NCBI RefSeq assembly: GCF_022605725.1
Contig: NC_065551.1
Coordinates: 23,932,001 to 23,996,000, forward strand
DNA length: 64,000 nt
Source of the DNA: Anthonomus grandis grandis
Lineage: Eukaryota > Arthropoda > Insecta > Coleoptera > Curculionidae
Direction: 5' to 3'
The position numbers and the translations under genes were made by a program. The notes beneath the pieces are model-generated. The model made no database searches and was not told where the DNA came from. It was given only the letters and a program-made list of their open reading frames with translations. Of the stretch, positions 1 to 13,800 are shown in pieces (the first letter of the stretch is position 1; each line of letters opens with the position of its first letter).

Positions 1-307
1 GTTTTTCAACAACGACCTACCCCGAGCGACAATATGCAAGATCAGATTTGTGAGGCATGCGCTGAGATTCCAAGTTACGCACCGTACGCGAATTTCGAAG
101 GCGTTTAACGTTGTGTCTTCAGGCAAATTGAGGCAACTTCGAACATTTTGCTTCGTAGTTAAATTCGTGCGATGCAAGGGGACCCATGCTAAGCAAGCGC
201 CCCAAAGGAAACAAAAATTACTACGTCCACGTCATTGCTTTCGAATGAATTAAATCACTTGAACCTAAAAACCACCTTGATAATTGACCTCAAGGTCATG
301 ATGGTCA

Positions 308-655
308 ATCATTATAAAATTAGATTTTTCTGGTGTATTTATTAGCTATACAGACGATAGAGATAGTTTGATAGGGATCGTCAATGATTCATGGGACTCG
401 CATCGGTTTATATGCCAAAAAGGGGGTAAAAAGTCAATTTTTTCAATTTCTACCGCATCTCACTTCTCAGGAACATACTTGATCATTTTAAAATTAGATT
501 TTTCTGATGTATTTATTAACTATACAGAAGATAGAGATACTTTGATAGAGATCGTCAATGATTCATGGGACTCAAATCGGTTTATATGCCCAAAAGGGGC
601 TAAAAAGACAATTTTTTCAATTTCTACCGCATCTCACTTCTCAGGAACATACTAG
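308..655. repeat. Two-copy tandem duplication, 174-bp unit
   Basis: Units 308-481 and 482-655 are nearly identical. The block lies in an open frame only because 174 is divisible by three; no protein family is recognised. Near-identity suggests a recent duplication. Confidence 0.85.
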
Positions 656-894
656 ATCAATATAACCTAATTTAAACATTTGGGGTTGATCCACCTGCTA
701 AAGTATTTTTAAAATATTTCATTAAAGCATGGAAATATTATTTTTTGTAATTTGACCTTGATTTGACATCAAGATTACGATAACAAAGTTTGAAATATTA
801 TAAACTTAACATTTCTCACTCTTTTCGACTTCACTACAAACAAATAATAGATTCCCATTTTAAAAAATTACTCTAACCTTGAAAAGTAACCTCA

Positions 895-909
895 AGGTCA
901 AAATGACCT
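895..909. repeat. AGGTCA inverted repeat with 3-bp spacer
   Basis: AGGTCA, AAA, TGACCT: a perfect palindromic pair of nuclear-receptor half-sites. Similar half-sites recur nearby, for example TGACCTCAAGGTCA at about 286-300, all inside repeat-like DNA. No gene start is near, so function is doubtful. Confidence 0.4.
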
Positions 910-999
910 TCACAGATATGTGTCCCCGTATCAACATTTTTCCGTATCTCGCTTACTTTCTGAGCAATTTGGGTGCATATATTAAAATGGTTCACCCTG

Positions 1000-1760
1000 T
1001 AGAAACCTTATAATATGTAAAAGGTGCATTATCTCTATGAAAATTGTAACAAAAATTGTATTTTTTGGAAATTATAAGATAATGCTTAAAGAATTTTTAA
1101 ATCCAATGCCATTTCCAAAAAATTGTCATCTAACTCTCAAAAACCGCATGGGCTATAGGATAAGATTAAATATCGATTAAGAATCGTTTTTTAAACCCAG
1201 TACCATTTCTGAAAAAAAAGTCTACCGCGTATAAAAAAAAAATTTCCCCAAAAATCGTACAAACCATAATATTTCAAAGTGGCATTAGCTCTACGAAAAT
1301 TATAGCAAAAATTGTATGCTTTGGTAATTTTGAGATAATACTTAAAGCATTTGTTAAATCCAATACTATTTAAAAAAAAACTTTTCTTCTATACAAAATC
1401 CTGGTAGAAATTATCCCTAAATAAGGTACGATTTTTTAACGCAATACACATATAGCATTTAAGAAAGAGCGGAACACTACTAACCTCTGATCCGCTTATC
1501 ACAATTATATTACCATTTCTTAATTCACCCAAAGGAACATCAGACAGATTGAATCATTATTAAAATTATTAAGTTATTAATTAGTTAATCGTGCGTTCTT
1601 GCTGTATTGTAGTCTTTTTCTAAATCAGTGCAATTTCCATTCCCAATATTACCGTAGACAAACCGAAAGTGCTTCGTAATATTTAGAAGTTGCATTATCG
1701 CAATGAAAATCTAGTATTTTTTTAAAAGTTTAAGATATTTTTTGAAATACCTTAATTAAT
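1000..1760. repeat. Degenerate direct repeats
   Basis: A diverged block starting with a GCATTA-type motif and running through AAAATTGTA to AAATCCAAT recurs at about 1020, 1275 and 1680. No coding capacity and no termini found. It lies downstream of Msh4 exon 6, presumably in an Msh4 intron. Confidence 0.5.
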
Positions 1761-1840
1761 TAATTATACCTGTACAAAAATCATAATTTTCTAGAATATA
1801 ATATTTAGAGGGTTATTTTAAAATAAAAACCTGGTCTAAC

Positions 1841-4800
1841 CTGTACAGAAATCAAAATTTCCGGATTTTTAATCAACTCCTGTACGCAATCCAACCGCTC
1901 ATCAATCTTGTCATTAAAATAAAGCGGTTGTAAGATAATGGATCGTAAATTCCTAGATCCAACCCTGGTGAGACATCTGTTCATTATGCCAAAAAGCGAC
2001 GAATATTTATTCGCTTCTGCAGGCTGGTTGCTGCAGACTAGTTCTAGTCTATCAGCAGTAGCAACATCTAAAAAAAAATAGATCCCGTTCTATAGAAAAG
2101 ACGATGTACCTAAACTAGCTTACCAATTATAGCATAACCTTCTGATGCTTGATATTCCAATTTAATAGTTTGGCTGGCATAGTAAATAAACATGCTATCC
2201 TGAAGATAATTTAATAGTCCTGAAGCTGCTGCCAATGAATAATATCTAAGATGACGTATTTAAGCAATAAAATTAGATAATAGAGTTATTTTTTTAGGAC
2301 TTACCTATTTTTGATCATAATAAGAAGTGGAAAGCTGCTGGTGATACAAATTTTATACAGCTTATCCAATGCGTTTGCTTTATTAAAAGCTTTCCTGGGT
2401 ATGGGGATGAGCTTTTTATTAGGGAAGAACTTTCGTATTTCCGTTATAAGTCTGCTGTTAGAGCCAGCTTCAAATGTGGCAGGATATACAATCTATATGA
2501 AAAATCAGTTAGCAGGGAAATATTTTGTTATTGAGTTTACATCTTACCATATGAGGATTAAAGAAATTCAATTTGGTTAAAGTGTTTATGTAGCTTTGGG
2601 AATCAGAGGTCTGGCATAAGACCAACACTGGCCTTGATACGTTTACAGCTGCGATTCCCACTTCACATCTAGCTTCTCCTCTACCTTCAGTTATTGCTTA
2701 AATATATTTTTAAATGAATAATTTAAAGAAGTATTTGGATTGATTATACTGAATTGTCTTCTAGAGGAAATGATTTTAGAGCCAAAGAAAGTAATTCATC
2801 TTAACTGGCTATTAACACATCTATCATGGACTAAGTGATAAAATAGAATGAAAAATAGTTCTGGTTGTAAACCAATTCTAGAAGGTACGTTAAACTTAAG
2901 AGATAGCAGCTTGGACAATAATTTAAATAAAACTCTTCTCGACTCCAAAGTGGTTAAATCTTAATCACGACCCTACTGTTAATTGTAATGATCCTTTCTG
3001 TACCTACTTCAAAGGCAAAGGCCTTTCCATTTTGCTCCATATACAGTTGGCTAGGGAGTTTCGAAACTTGGTGTTTTTTTATTGAATTAGTTAAAGAAGG
3101 GTTTCTTGAGCCCTAAAAAGTGTAGACAGGCATTTTGTTTAGATCCCAGTAGAAAAAAAGGAATCAAGATCTTCCTGCATATAGATTTACATTGTCGAAA
3201 CCCATTGAAGCGGGGCTTGGCCTATATAAGCGAATAGCTGCCTGCTAAGAGAAAAATTTTTCTTTGCCTAGTGAAAGCTTCTTCCTTATGCAATTTGGGT
3301 CGAAATGTAGTTGCTAGAAGAACGTCAGTAGAAGAAGTGCAATAATTCTCTTTTTAACTCAGATTAGATGTAACTTATTGTATGTTGATTTCCGCACCCA
3401 TGACCTAGTTTTGCCAGAGCTGTATAGTTGCCATTAACGGGAATCAAATTTTGATTTAAACGCAATAGTTCCGGTGTTTGCAATTTTGTATTTACCAATA
3501 TTTTCAAATAGCAAAATTTTTATGGAACACAACCCAAATTATCTATAAAACAAATATTAGACAACAAAAATAAATATTCATCTAAAATCTAGGAATTTGT
3601 ATAATAATTTGATTAATATAATAGTCTACCTATAAAAATCCTTACTGAACTAATATTCAAACTTTGGAAGGTTATTTGCAGGTGTTCAGCTGTATAGGTT
3701 TAAAATCTTTGATGTCAATTTTGTGAAAAATCGGCTGACTGCGAAAGTCTTTTAAGTCTATATCTATCGCTAAAAAGAGATAGATGCAAAACAAATCTCG
3801 TGGTCTGTGATTAATACTGTTCAAAATTTCTAGACTTGCTCATTATTTAGTCCGGAGCCTAGGTGTGGATTTTTATGTATCAATTATATTATATTTATTA
3901 AATTTTCGGAAATATAAATTTCAATTTTTTATAGAAAAAAACATTCTTATTTTTTAAATTGGTTTAACAAAAACGTTCGACCATTATTTTATTGAAAATG
4001 TTAAAATTTAAATTTGCTTAATATATTACATTAAAAGATCATATGCATCCCGACTATAGCAGCTTCAGGTAAAATAAAATAGATTAGCCTTAAAGGGAAC
4101 TATATGACTTCCGATTAAGGACTAGTTTTAGGAATCTTCGTAGAAAAAATGGTTGTAGTCAAACGTAGGTAAACAATTAATCTGTTTATTTGAGTACTCT
4201 GTAGAAAATACCTTTTAAGACCTCGAATCTCAGCAGGCCAAGTTCATTCACGTTTTCAGTCTGTCAAGGTACTGTCAGAGTCGTAAAAACTTAATCAATT
4301 TTACAAGAATGTCTCGCCCATCAACTGCAAATCAGGACTTATATTCCGACATGGATGTGGATGGTAAATTAGTGAAAAACTCAAAAAAAACCAAAGCCTC
4401 CTCTAAGAACACTAAGAAGGGCACTGGGGCTAAACCCCCAGAAGTAAAATCAAAGTACGTGCATCCTCCTGTTTCGAGAATGGTGAACAGGTAAATAAAT
4501 CGTTCATTTAGGGAAGATTCTCCATGTAATAGATAAAAATGATCATATTTGTAGTGCATTAGTAAAGTTAGACGAGAAAAATGGTTCATCAGTGCGGGCC
4601 ATAAAGAAGTACATAACTACAAACTATTTGGTAGATATTGAAAAAATCACCCCTTTTATTAAGAGATATTTAGGTAAAGCAGTGGATAATAAAGTAGTGG
4701 TACAAGCAACGGGTATGTATTGCACAGTTTGGTTCATAACTTAAAAAAGTATGACTTATTTTTTTCTTTATTATAGGTAAAGGCTTTACTGGTTCATTCA

Positions 4801-7800
4801 AACTAGTTACCAAAAAGGCAACTAAAGAAACCACTAAAAGAGCTACACCAGGTAAAAGTAGTACCCCAAAGACAGCGAAGAAAATCCCGAAAAAGTCAAA
4901 TGTTACTAAAAGAGCCGGCACACCCAAGAAGACTTCAAAGACTTTAAATAAGAAGCCTTCCCGAGTTGATATTGCCATAAAAGTCGAGAGACCTAGTCTT
5001 AAGGCTTGTTAAATGTTTTATTATTACATTTTGTATTTAAATATATTTAATGGTAACTTACCCACAATGATTTTTTCTTCTTCATGGTCTCCACTGGAAC
5101 GTGATGAGTTGGATTTCTTGTTTGACGATGAATTCAAAATCAAACTGCAAGAGATTATTATGATATAGGGTATTTTATTAGCAAAGGTTATAGTAATAAA
5201 TTTTAAGAAAATTCAGTTTTTTCAGAAAATAATTTTAGTTTATTCACTATTCAAATTGACGGATTTAATTTATTTATAAAAAATGCTGTTATATGGGAGG
5301 GTATTAGTATCACAAATTTAGGGAGTGAAGGAATTAAATATACATTTTTTTATAATTTTGTCTCACTTTTAAATATGCCTAACACAGTTAGCAATCAAAA
5401 TACAAAAAAAAAATTAATAGTAATGTACTTTAATTACTAATAATACTACATTAATATTACAAATTAATTTATAATGTACAGCCTAATAAAAATTACAAAA
5501 TAAAGATAATAAATCATAAAATAAATTAATTACAACAAAAATCAACTATATGAGAAAAAAACACAGACAATACAACATTTATCTAAAATTAGATTTAATA
5601 AAGATTAATTAAATAGTGTGTGTGTCAAGCGTAGTAACGCAATAATAAATATCTAATAAAAAAGACAAACGAAGTATATTAAACCCAGAGTTCAATTAAT
5701 TTTTAAAAAATGTGTCTATCACTTCAAATTCAACATGCTATAACTTGAAAATTGATGTGTAGAGAGAAAATAAACAAAATAACATGTTTCAGAGACACAT
5801 GCCTATACAGAGCCATATGCCTAGGATCTATGATTTTAGGCAGTAGACATTTAAAATAAAAAAAATCTTTAATTTTTTAATCATTTTTTCTTTTCAAAAT
5901 GAATCATTTATTTGTATTTATATATAAATAGTAAAACCAATGTGGCATCCTTACTCAATAGTATAAAGAACAACGCGCACAAAATTGGAACACCTTCGCA
6001 ATAAAATATTTCTAAGTGAAACCAAAGATAATACTACTTCGTAGTAGTATTACCTTTGGTGAAATCGATCAATTACTCTTATTATAAAAATTCAAAATTC
6101 AACATTTCAATTTTACATAATATTGAATTCCTGTTGACCAGTAGCCGGATACCGTCGTTTACGCAGATCGGGCCGAAGATGCGTCACATGTTTCTTGATT
6201 TGATTCATGCTAGCCCGGCCGTGCGTTGGTGCCAAATAATACTAAACTTATCGGCAGTTCAAGAAATTGTAAAAAAATGCCTGAATTTTGTATTTCTATT
6301 CTCAAAGGTTTATTATTAATTTTTTTAAAATGGTTCTTCGATATAATCTTTCTAAAAATCGATGTATCTAGAGACGTATGGAAGCCTTTTTTTATTTATC
6401 TTTTTTGTTTTTAAATAAAAAATCAAAATTTCAGAAATTAAAAAAACTAGAACCTATCAACTCTTGAAAAAAATTTGTTCATTTTATTAGTAAAAATCGC
6501 ATTAAAAAATATTGTAAATTAAAAAAGTTATCCGGGAAACAGGAATTTGTGGGTGAATAATACCCTTAAGGCATTTTGCGCATATAAATGTATGAAGAAA
6601 TTTAAACATTTCTGTAGTAAATTGCTTGGCATTTTCAATAATGCATTTGGCAATGATGCTTGGACGATCTGCCATGAATTGTGAAGAGTCCACTCGATTT
6701 CTAACCTCCATATTCAACATAGAAATATGATAAAGGTAGAATGTGCATAGACCACTGCGCATCCAATTTTATGCATTTGTATGGTCTTCGCCTTTTGTTA
6801 CAGCCACGAACTTAATAAATATACCTGGACTACAACTTCAATGAAAAGTAAATGCCCACTACTGGATGGCCGCCATTTTGCGTGATTGTGTTCTTTCGAT
6901 GTTGGTCACTCTGACAAATTTCAGTTATGCCAATTGTAGGGAAACAAAACAATTAAAGTTTTTGAGAGGTTTACAAATGTTTACAAATACAAAATAGAAA
7001 GTTACTTTTAGTTTTAGTTAAGAATATAAGATAGTTGCGTTAGATCTGTAAATTTTTTTGTAATTCTTTCAGAATTTTGTTAAAATATATGAAAGAAAGT
7101 AATCCTCACCCAAAATGAGACAAAGTTTCAATTAACTTGGGATAGGAGCATTCACTTTAAAATATTTGTTTTATTATTCTAATAATCCTGAATCTTATAA
7201 ATCCTAATACCGCAAAAATGATGATCTTTATTTAAATTTTTGCTTGTATTTACTTAATAAATTCAGTTAAAAACACTTTTATTTTCTTTCTATTTTTACT
7301 ATTACGAGTTTTACTTTCCTTCCATGTACAGTGTTTCCACATTAATAGGTACAACCATCAATAGAAATCAAAATATAGATGATTTTATGAGGGTTTGTAA
7401 TTACAAACCTCATAAAATAAATTTGTAATTAGTAAGGGCTTATATAGTAAAAATATATTATTCTCTCATAAACAACACAGACAGACAATTAACAAAAATT
7501 CGGTTTTGAGAAACAGTAAACCAAATACGTTTAAATAAGGATGGTGATACATTATCCACGTGTTAAATAAGGAGGAAGCTACATCGCCTATTGCAGACGA
7601 TATATCCAAGTGTCGCTTACAAATCGCCAAAACCTAGGCAATCCGCTATACTCACACGTCAAACGTCAACTTCATTACCGTTATTTAATATATTTTTTGT
7701 TGGAAACACTAAAAATGTTCAGACTGACTAACATCAAAAAGACACAACCACTATAAAAATGGCGGCCACCAGGCAGTGGTCATTTTTGGGTATCGTAGCT

Positions 7801-10800
7801 AAAAAAGTCACAGAAGTAAAGAAAAGTTGGCTAAGTTGACTCTCATTGAAAAAGGGTGTTTTGTCATTATTGCTAATTTCCTCTTATGGTTTCTGAAATA
7901 CTAGAAGCCAAATTCGAATTTAGTATTCAATGCAAAAACATAAAGTTTTTTTAATCCTATAATATGCTCTGTTTCATTAAATTGTAGAACTTTTCGTTAT
8001 TGATATACTTATTTCATTGCATAGTTTCGTTTTAAAGGATTTCTTATTTCCTTAAAAAAAAGCTGAGTAGTTTCTTTTTTGGAATGGACATCCTCAGTCT
8101 TGCTTCTGCAGCAGCTTTCTTCCCATTGCCTTTAAGTAAAAATTTCATTTTTCAAATATCCGAAACTAAGAAAAAATTGGCAAAAAAGAAAATATATCTG
8201 TTTATAATTTACTAACCTACAAATAATTTTCGAGATACAACATTATCCCTTTAAAATAGTGTCTGGTCATACATATATATTATATGTATAAATTTAAATA
8301 GATGGTGCTAATTTCTTTCGAGTTTCCGTCTCCTACTTTTAACCAATAACTTTGGTTAATCTCGTTTACGTATGGCAACATCGCTGTCGATACAAGTGAT
8401 TTTTTCACTGATTTCCCATCAATGTCACCAACCTTTTAACGTGAAAAAGTTTAGATATCCAAATTGTTATTTCGCAAGAACACATCTTTTTAAGTGATGT
8501 AACTTAAAAATAGACAATACGGACTATTTGTTTATATGCATCTGAAGACGTTTTAAAAGTCTAAAGTGCTTTTTAATTAAGGATTTGATATCAAAGTGGA
8601 ATTTTCATGCAAAAGAAAACCTTAAAATTAATTTCTCTCCAAAAAATAAATCCCTCATATTCATTTAAATCATGTCAAAAATTTTAATGATTTTTCCTTT
8701 TTAAAAAAACGATCTTCAGTTGGCAACACTACTTGGCATCTAGTTTGACCTATGACTGATTATGAAGGTCATATATCGAACAAACTCGTCAATACTCGGG
8801 ACTGATCGTATTGGCATTGTTGCCAGTGCAAAGAAACAATTAACTGAATTTTTGGTTTACTATACTTATACTATACTTACTTCTATACTTATACAGGGTG
8901 TCCCGTAAATAGTGGTCCAAATGAAAACTCCTAATAGATTGGTCTATTTCCAGTCAGAATAATCCAACATAGCTCTAACGAAAGTGTTACGGTTTTCGAG
9001 ATATTTTGATTTTTGCGAAATTTTAAGAAATACCTACCTGTAATCAGTTTTTTTATGGTGTGTCACTAAATGAAAAAAAAATCACAATTTTTTCGGTTAG
9101 ATATTATTTGCCGATAGATGCGCTTTATGATGCGTATTAAAATTTTTCAGTTATGCAAATATTCTTCACAGGAAAAGTTTTTGAAATTGCAATATCGGAT
9201 TTTTTTTTTCTTTTCAATAAGTTTGAAGTCCTATGACGTAATAAAATAATAATAGAATCTTGGTGCCCATTAGCGTAAAAACTTATTTATCCCATGCCGT
9301 ATTAAAGATAAAAACTTTTTGAATTTTTTGTTAACCTCAAAAAAAAAATGGTTGTTTTAATGCCGAAAGAACTATTTTGTGAAAAAAAAAATCGTTTTTT
9401 TTCGATGTAAATTAATTCGGTTTATTTGTGTTTTGCAATTTTACAAAAGGTGTTCAAAATGGCCACCACCTGCTGCTATACACGCCCTACACCTTCTTAT
9501 AAACGATCGCTTAATCCGTTGAGCGTGGCCTGCTCTATTTATCTCTTGAGCAGCAGTTTGGATGCGCTCGTGCAGATTTTTAATGTTTTGTATGGGTCTC
9601 CTGTATACAATTTCTTTGAGGCATCCCCAGTAAAAAATATAAAGAGGATTTAGGTCAGGTGACCGTGGGGGCCACAGTATAGGTCCTAGACGTCCGATCC
9701 ATCGGTTAGGGTAGGATTCATTTAAAAAATTTCTAACTTGCACACCGAGGTGCGTAGGACATCCGTCGTGTTGCAGCCACATATTTCTGCGAATGTCTAA
9801 AGGAACATTTTCCAAAAGGATAGGGAGAATATTTTGCAAAAAATGGAGATAATATTAAGCATTGAGATTTTGCGGCAACTCAAACGGTCCTATGATTTCA
9901 CCATTAATAATCCCTGTCCACAAATTGATTTTAAATTGGTATTGCGATTTATCTTCTCTATTAATATGTGGATTTTCTAATTGCCAGCTATGTAAATTAT
10001 GGAGATTCAAAAATCCATCTTTGCGGCAGGTTGATTCATCGCCCCACAAGATATTTTTAAACCAATTTCCATCTCCAATCCTTCTCAACATCGTACGACA
10101 AAAATCTACTTTTGCTTCATAGTCTCTTGGTTCGCGATTCTGAACGCGCTGCACATGATACGAATAGAACCCATAAGTTCGTTTCAAAATTTTTTGAACT
10201 CTGTTTTTGGATATACCTGTACGTCGTTCTATGGCACGTACCGAGGTACTCCAAAACTTCCTCTTCTCCTTCTAAATGCGGCCTACCTTCACGAGCGCCA
10301 CCTACGCCTCTTCCAGGAAATCTTCCTTCGAGCAATTGAGCATGCACCCTAATAAAAACTCGGTGGTCTGGATAACGAGCGTTAGAGTACCTTTCTCTGT
10401 ATAATTCAGAGGCTGCCCTGGCGTTTTCTTCACACAAGCCGTAAATGAAGTGCATATTTGCATACTCAAGTGATGTGTATTGCGCCATACTTACAACTAG
10501 AGGTATTAAAAAACTTTAAGCTTAAGTTAGTGCCAAGTTGTCAATGGTGACAATTTTAATATCGGTGTCATAGGTCATAGATAAGAAATATAAGTAGGTT
10601 ATTAGATGGGCAACTGCCTATGTACGGGCTTGGCTGTTGTACTCATGGCGCCCTCCAGCGTCCGGAAAATCCACATATTAATAGAGAAGATAAATCGCAA
10701 TACCAATTTAAAATCAAATTTGTGGACAGGGATTATTAATGGTGAAATTATAGGACCGTTTGAGTTGCCGCAAAATATCAATGCTGAATATTATCTCCAT

Positions 10801-13800
10801 TTTTTGCAAAATATTCTTCCCATCCTTTTGGAAAATGTTCCTTTAGACATTCGCAGAAATATGTGGCTGCAACACGACGGATGTCCTGCGCACTACAGTG
10901 TGCAAGTTAGAAATTTTTTAAACGAATCCTACCCTAACCGATGGAACAGACGTCTAGGACCTATACTGTGGTCCCCACGGTCACCTGACCGAACTCCTCT
11001 TGATTTTTTTTACTGGGGATTCCTCAAAGAAATTGTATACAGGAGACCCATACAAAACATTGAAAATCTGCGCGAGCGCATCCAAACTGCTGCTCAAGAG
11101 ATAAATAGAGCTGGCCACGCTCAACGAATTAAGCGTTCCTTTATAAGAAGGTGTAGGGCGTGTATAGCAGCAGGTGGTGGCCATTTTGAACACCTTTTGT
11201 AAAATTGCAAAACACAAAGAAACCGAATTAATTTGCATCGAAAAAAAAAACAATTTTTTTTCACAAAATAGTTCTTTCGGCATTAAAACAACCATTTTTT
11301 TTTGAGGTTAACAAAAATTTCAAAAAGTTTTTGTCTTTAATACGGCATGGAATAAATAGGTTTTTACGCTAATGGGCACCAGTGGCGAAGCGTACGAGTA
11401 GACAAGGTAGACACTGTCTACCCAAAACTATCCAGTTATTTGTCATTAATTTATTACGTCATTATTTCATGTAATTGTTGAATTAAAATTTAAAAAAAAT
11501 TAACACAGAACGTAGTAGCTCTCCTTAAGTCCTTACTATTATTATATAGTATCTAAACGGCTATATTATCTATCTATCTATAATATCTAAGGCGCGCCCC
11601 GCCTGACGCACCAATTAAAATAAAAATGCAGGGCTGACACCCAATTAATGTATACGAGCCCCGGGAAGACACATTGATATTTGTCTTCCGAAATTTGGAG
11701 CATCTAATCGAACCATATACGCATCAAGCAGGTGACAGAGGTCCGGCCGTATCAGTATTCAGCCTATTATGTATGCAAAATTTACTCGCGGGAAAGACAT
11801 TCGAGCTTTTGTCTATCGAAGTCGACCAGCTATTTTATTATGCTCTTGAGGGTTATTGCTTATGGACGCGCTTGATCTGGTGGGCCGCAATATCTTCAGT
11901 TTTGTTTTTTGATCAATCTGCATTTGGCATTTGATGCGGACGCGTGCTATAGTAATTTAATAATAAGTACTTTTATTTTTGGGTGTATAGAAAAGGTTTT
12001 TTTAGTGGATATTTTAGTGGTTGTTTATGAACGACTGTTCGATATTGGCAATTGTATTTTAGTTGTGTTTTTATTTGTCTTTAATTAATTTTAAAATAAT
12101 GGATATTATGGATTTATAAGTTATGGTTATACCTATGTTGTGTTTTTTTTATCTATCTTTTTATGCTAGTAGTAATTATTTTTTTATTTTTTATATCACT
12201 ACATAATTTTTCTCTTTGAGTTAATATTTCATGCGCTTTCATTCTCTATTTCATTACGATTTTTATTGTTTGTCTACCCGAAAAAAAAGTTCACGCTTCG
12301 CCACTGATGGGCACCAAGATTCTATTATTATTTTATTGCGTTATAAAACTTCAAACTTTTTGAAAGGAAAAAAAAAATCCGATATTGCAATTTCAAAAAT
12401 TTTTCCTGTGAAAAATATTTGCATAACTGAAAAATTTTAATACGCATCATAAAGCGCATCTATCGGCAAATAATATCCAACCGAAGAAATTGTGATTTTT
12501 TTTTCATTTAGTGACACACCATAAAAATACTGATTACAGGTAGGTATTTCTTAAAATTTCGCAAAAATCAAAATATCTCGAAAACCGTAACACTTTCGTT
12601 AGAGCTATGTTGGATTATTCTGATTGGAAATAGTCCAATCTATTAGGAGTTTTCATTTGGACCACTATTTACGGGACACCCTGTATATTAATTTTACTAT
12701 ACTTTATGTATAAAATATAATATTTAAATTATTTTTAAATGGTGTAGGAACCGAATCAATCGTTGTTAAAATGTATTAGATTATCAATGAGAAAAAATTA
12801 AAAATTTAACAACTTGGTTAAAATGTGTAAAAGCTTTTAAATTTATAGCTTACAAAATATGAGATGAATTGTAAAAATAAATGTAGTATATACTAGTTTT
12901 GATATTTTACTGATCTATTGGACTCAGTTTTGCAATGGATTCTACCAAAATTTGTGGATCTGAATAAAAGGTGGATGATCAGTGGAGGCTGGATTGTCAG
13001 TCGATAAATGATTTTGGTGACAAAAAATGGAAATCTTATAGACAAATATTGGAATAAAATTATGTTATTTAGTGAGCTTTCGGATAAAAATTTGTTTAAG
13101 TATTTGAGATAATTCATTCTAGATATGCTGGTAACTCCATACTGAAATGCTTCATGCAGACGGGTTTTTTCACGAGTAAAATTTTATAAAAAACTAATAT
13201 AACTAAATATAAATAAACTAGATCAACAAAAGCTCTTATTTGCTGATGATCTAAAAATCTATTCTTCTGTAACCAATACTACTGATTGCATGTCTTTGCA
13301 GAACGATTTGAGGTGTGTAAGTCTGTGGTGTGATGAAAACAGGTTAAATCTAAATGTGTCTAAGTGTAAGGTTTTGTCCTTTTCTAGAAGGAAAAATGTA
13401 ATCGAATTCGATTACACCCTTTCCACAAAACTTACTCGATGTTCATCAATCAGTGATTTGGGTGTGGTGTTTGATAATAAGCTTACCTTTGTGAACCAGA
13501 TAGATAATATATCAAACAGTGCTAGTAGAGTCTTTGGATTTATTGTGCGAAACTGTCAGGGTTTCAGTAACATAGAGGCCTTAAAAAACTTATATTTTGC
13601 TCTTTTACGTTCTAAATTGGAATATGCTTCTATAGTGTGGAACCCTTACTACCAGGTTCATAAATATTCTATTGAAAAAATACAGAGAAAATTTTTAAAG
13701 TATCTTTCCTTTAAGGCTGACGGATTTTATCCTCCTCAGGGAGTCTCTTACGAAACTCTACTAACTCGCTTTTCCGTGGAACCTCTTGAAATTAGAAGAA

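Larger units (their letters stand above)
8894..12683. mobile_element. Palindromic mariner (DD41D-type) with a nested hAT insertion
   Basis: Ends CAGGGTGTCCCG and CGGGACACCCTG are flanked by TA on both sides. The arms 8894-9977 and 10664-12683 are inverted copies of about 1.08 kb once the nested hAT (11380-12306) and one copy of its TSD are removed. The centre (9978-10663) holds the 5' half of the transposase gene from the left copy. Both outer ends are the 3' end of the same mariner, so this is a rearranged tail-out palindrome, not a normal element. The right copy keeps D2 (HDG) and D3 (PLD) with 41 residues between, the spacing of DD41D mariners. It sits within Msh4 intron 1. Confidence 0.85.

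Noticed and set aside
2311..2580. Plus-strand open frame of 89 codons
   Set aside because: It is the antisense of Msh4 exons 3 and 4, whose minus-strand frame matches the family and has proper splice sites.
4332..4978. Minus-strand frames opposite H1
   Set aside because: Shadows of the H1 exons; hydrophobic composition comes from the complement of Lys codons.
6502..6762. 86-codon minus-strand frame, possibly transposase-like
   Set aside because: No catalytic box or clear family motif could be read.
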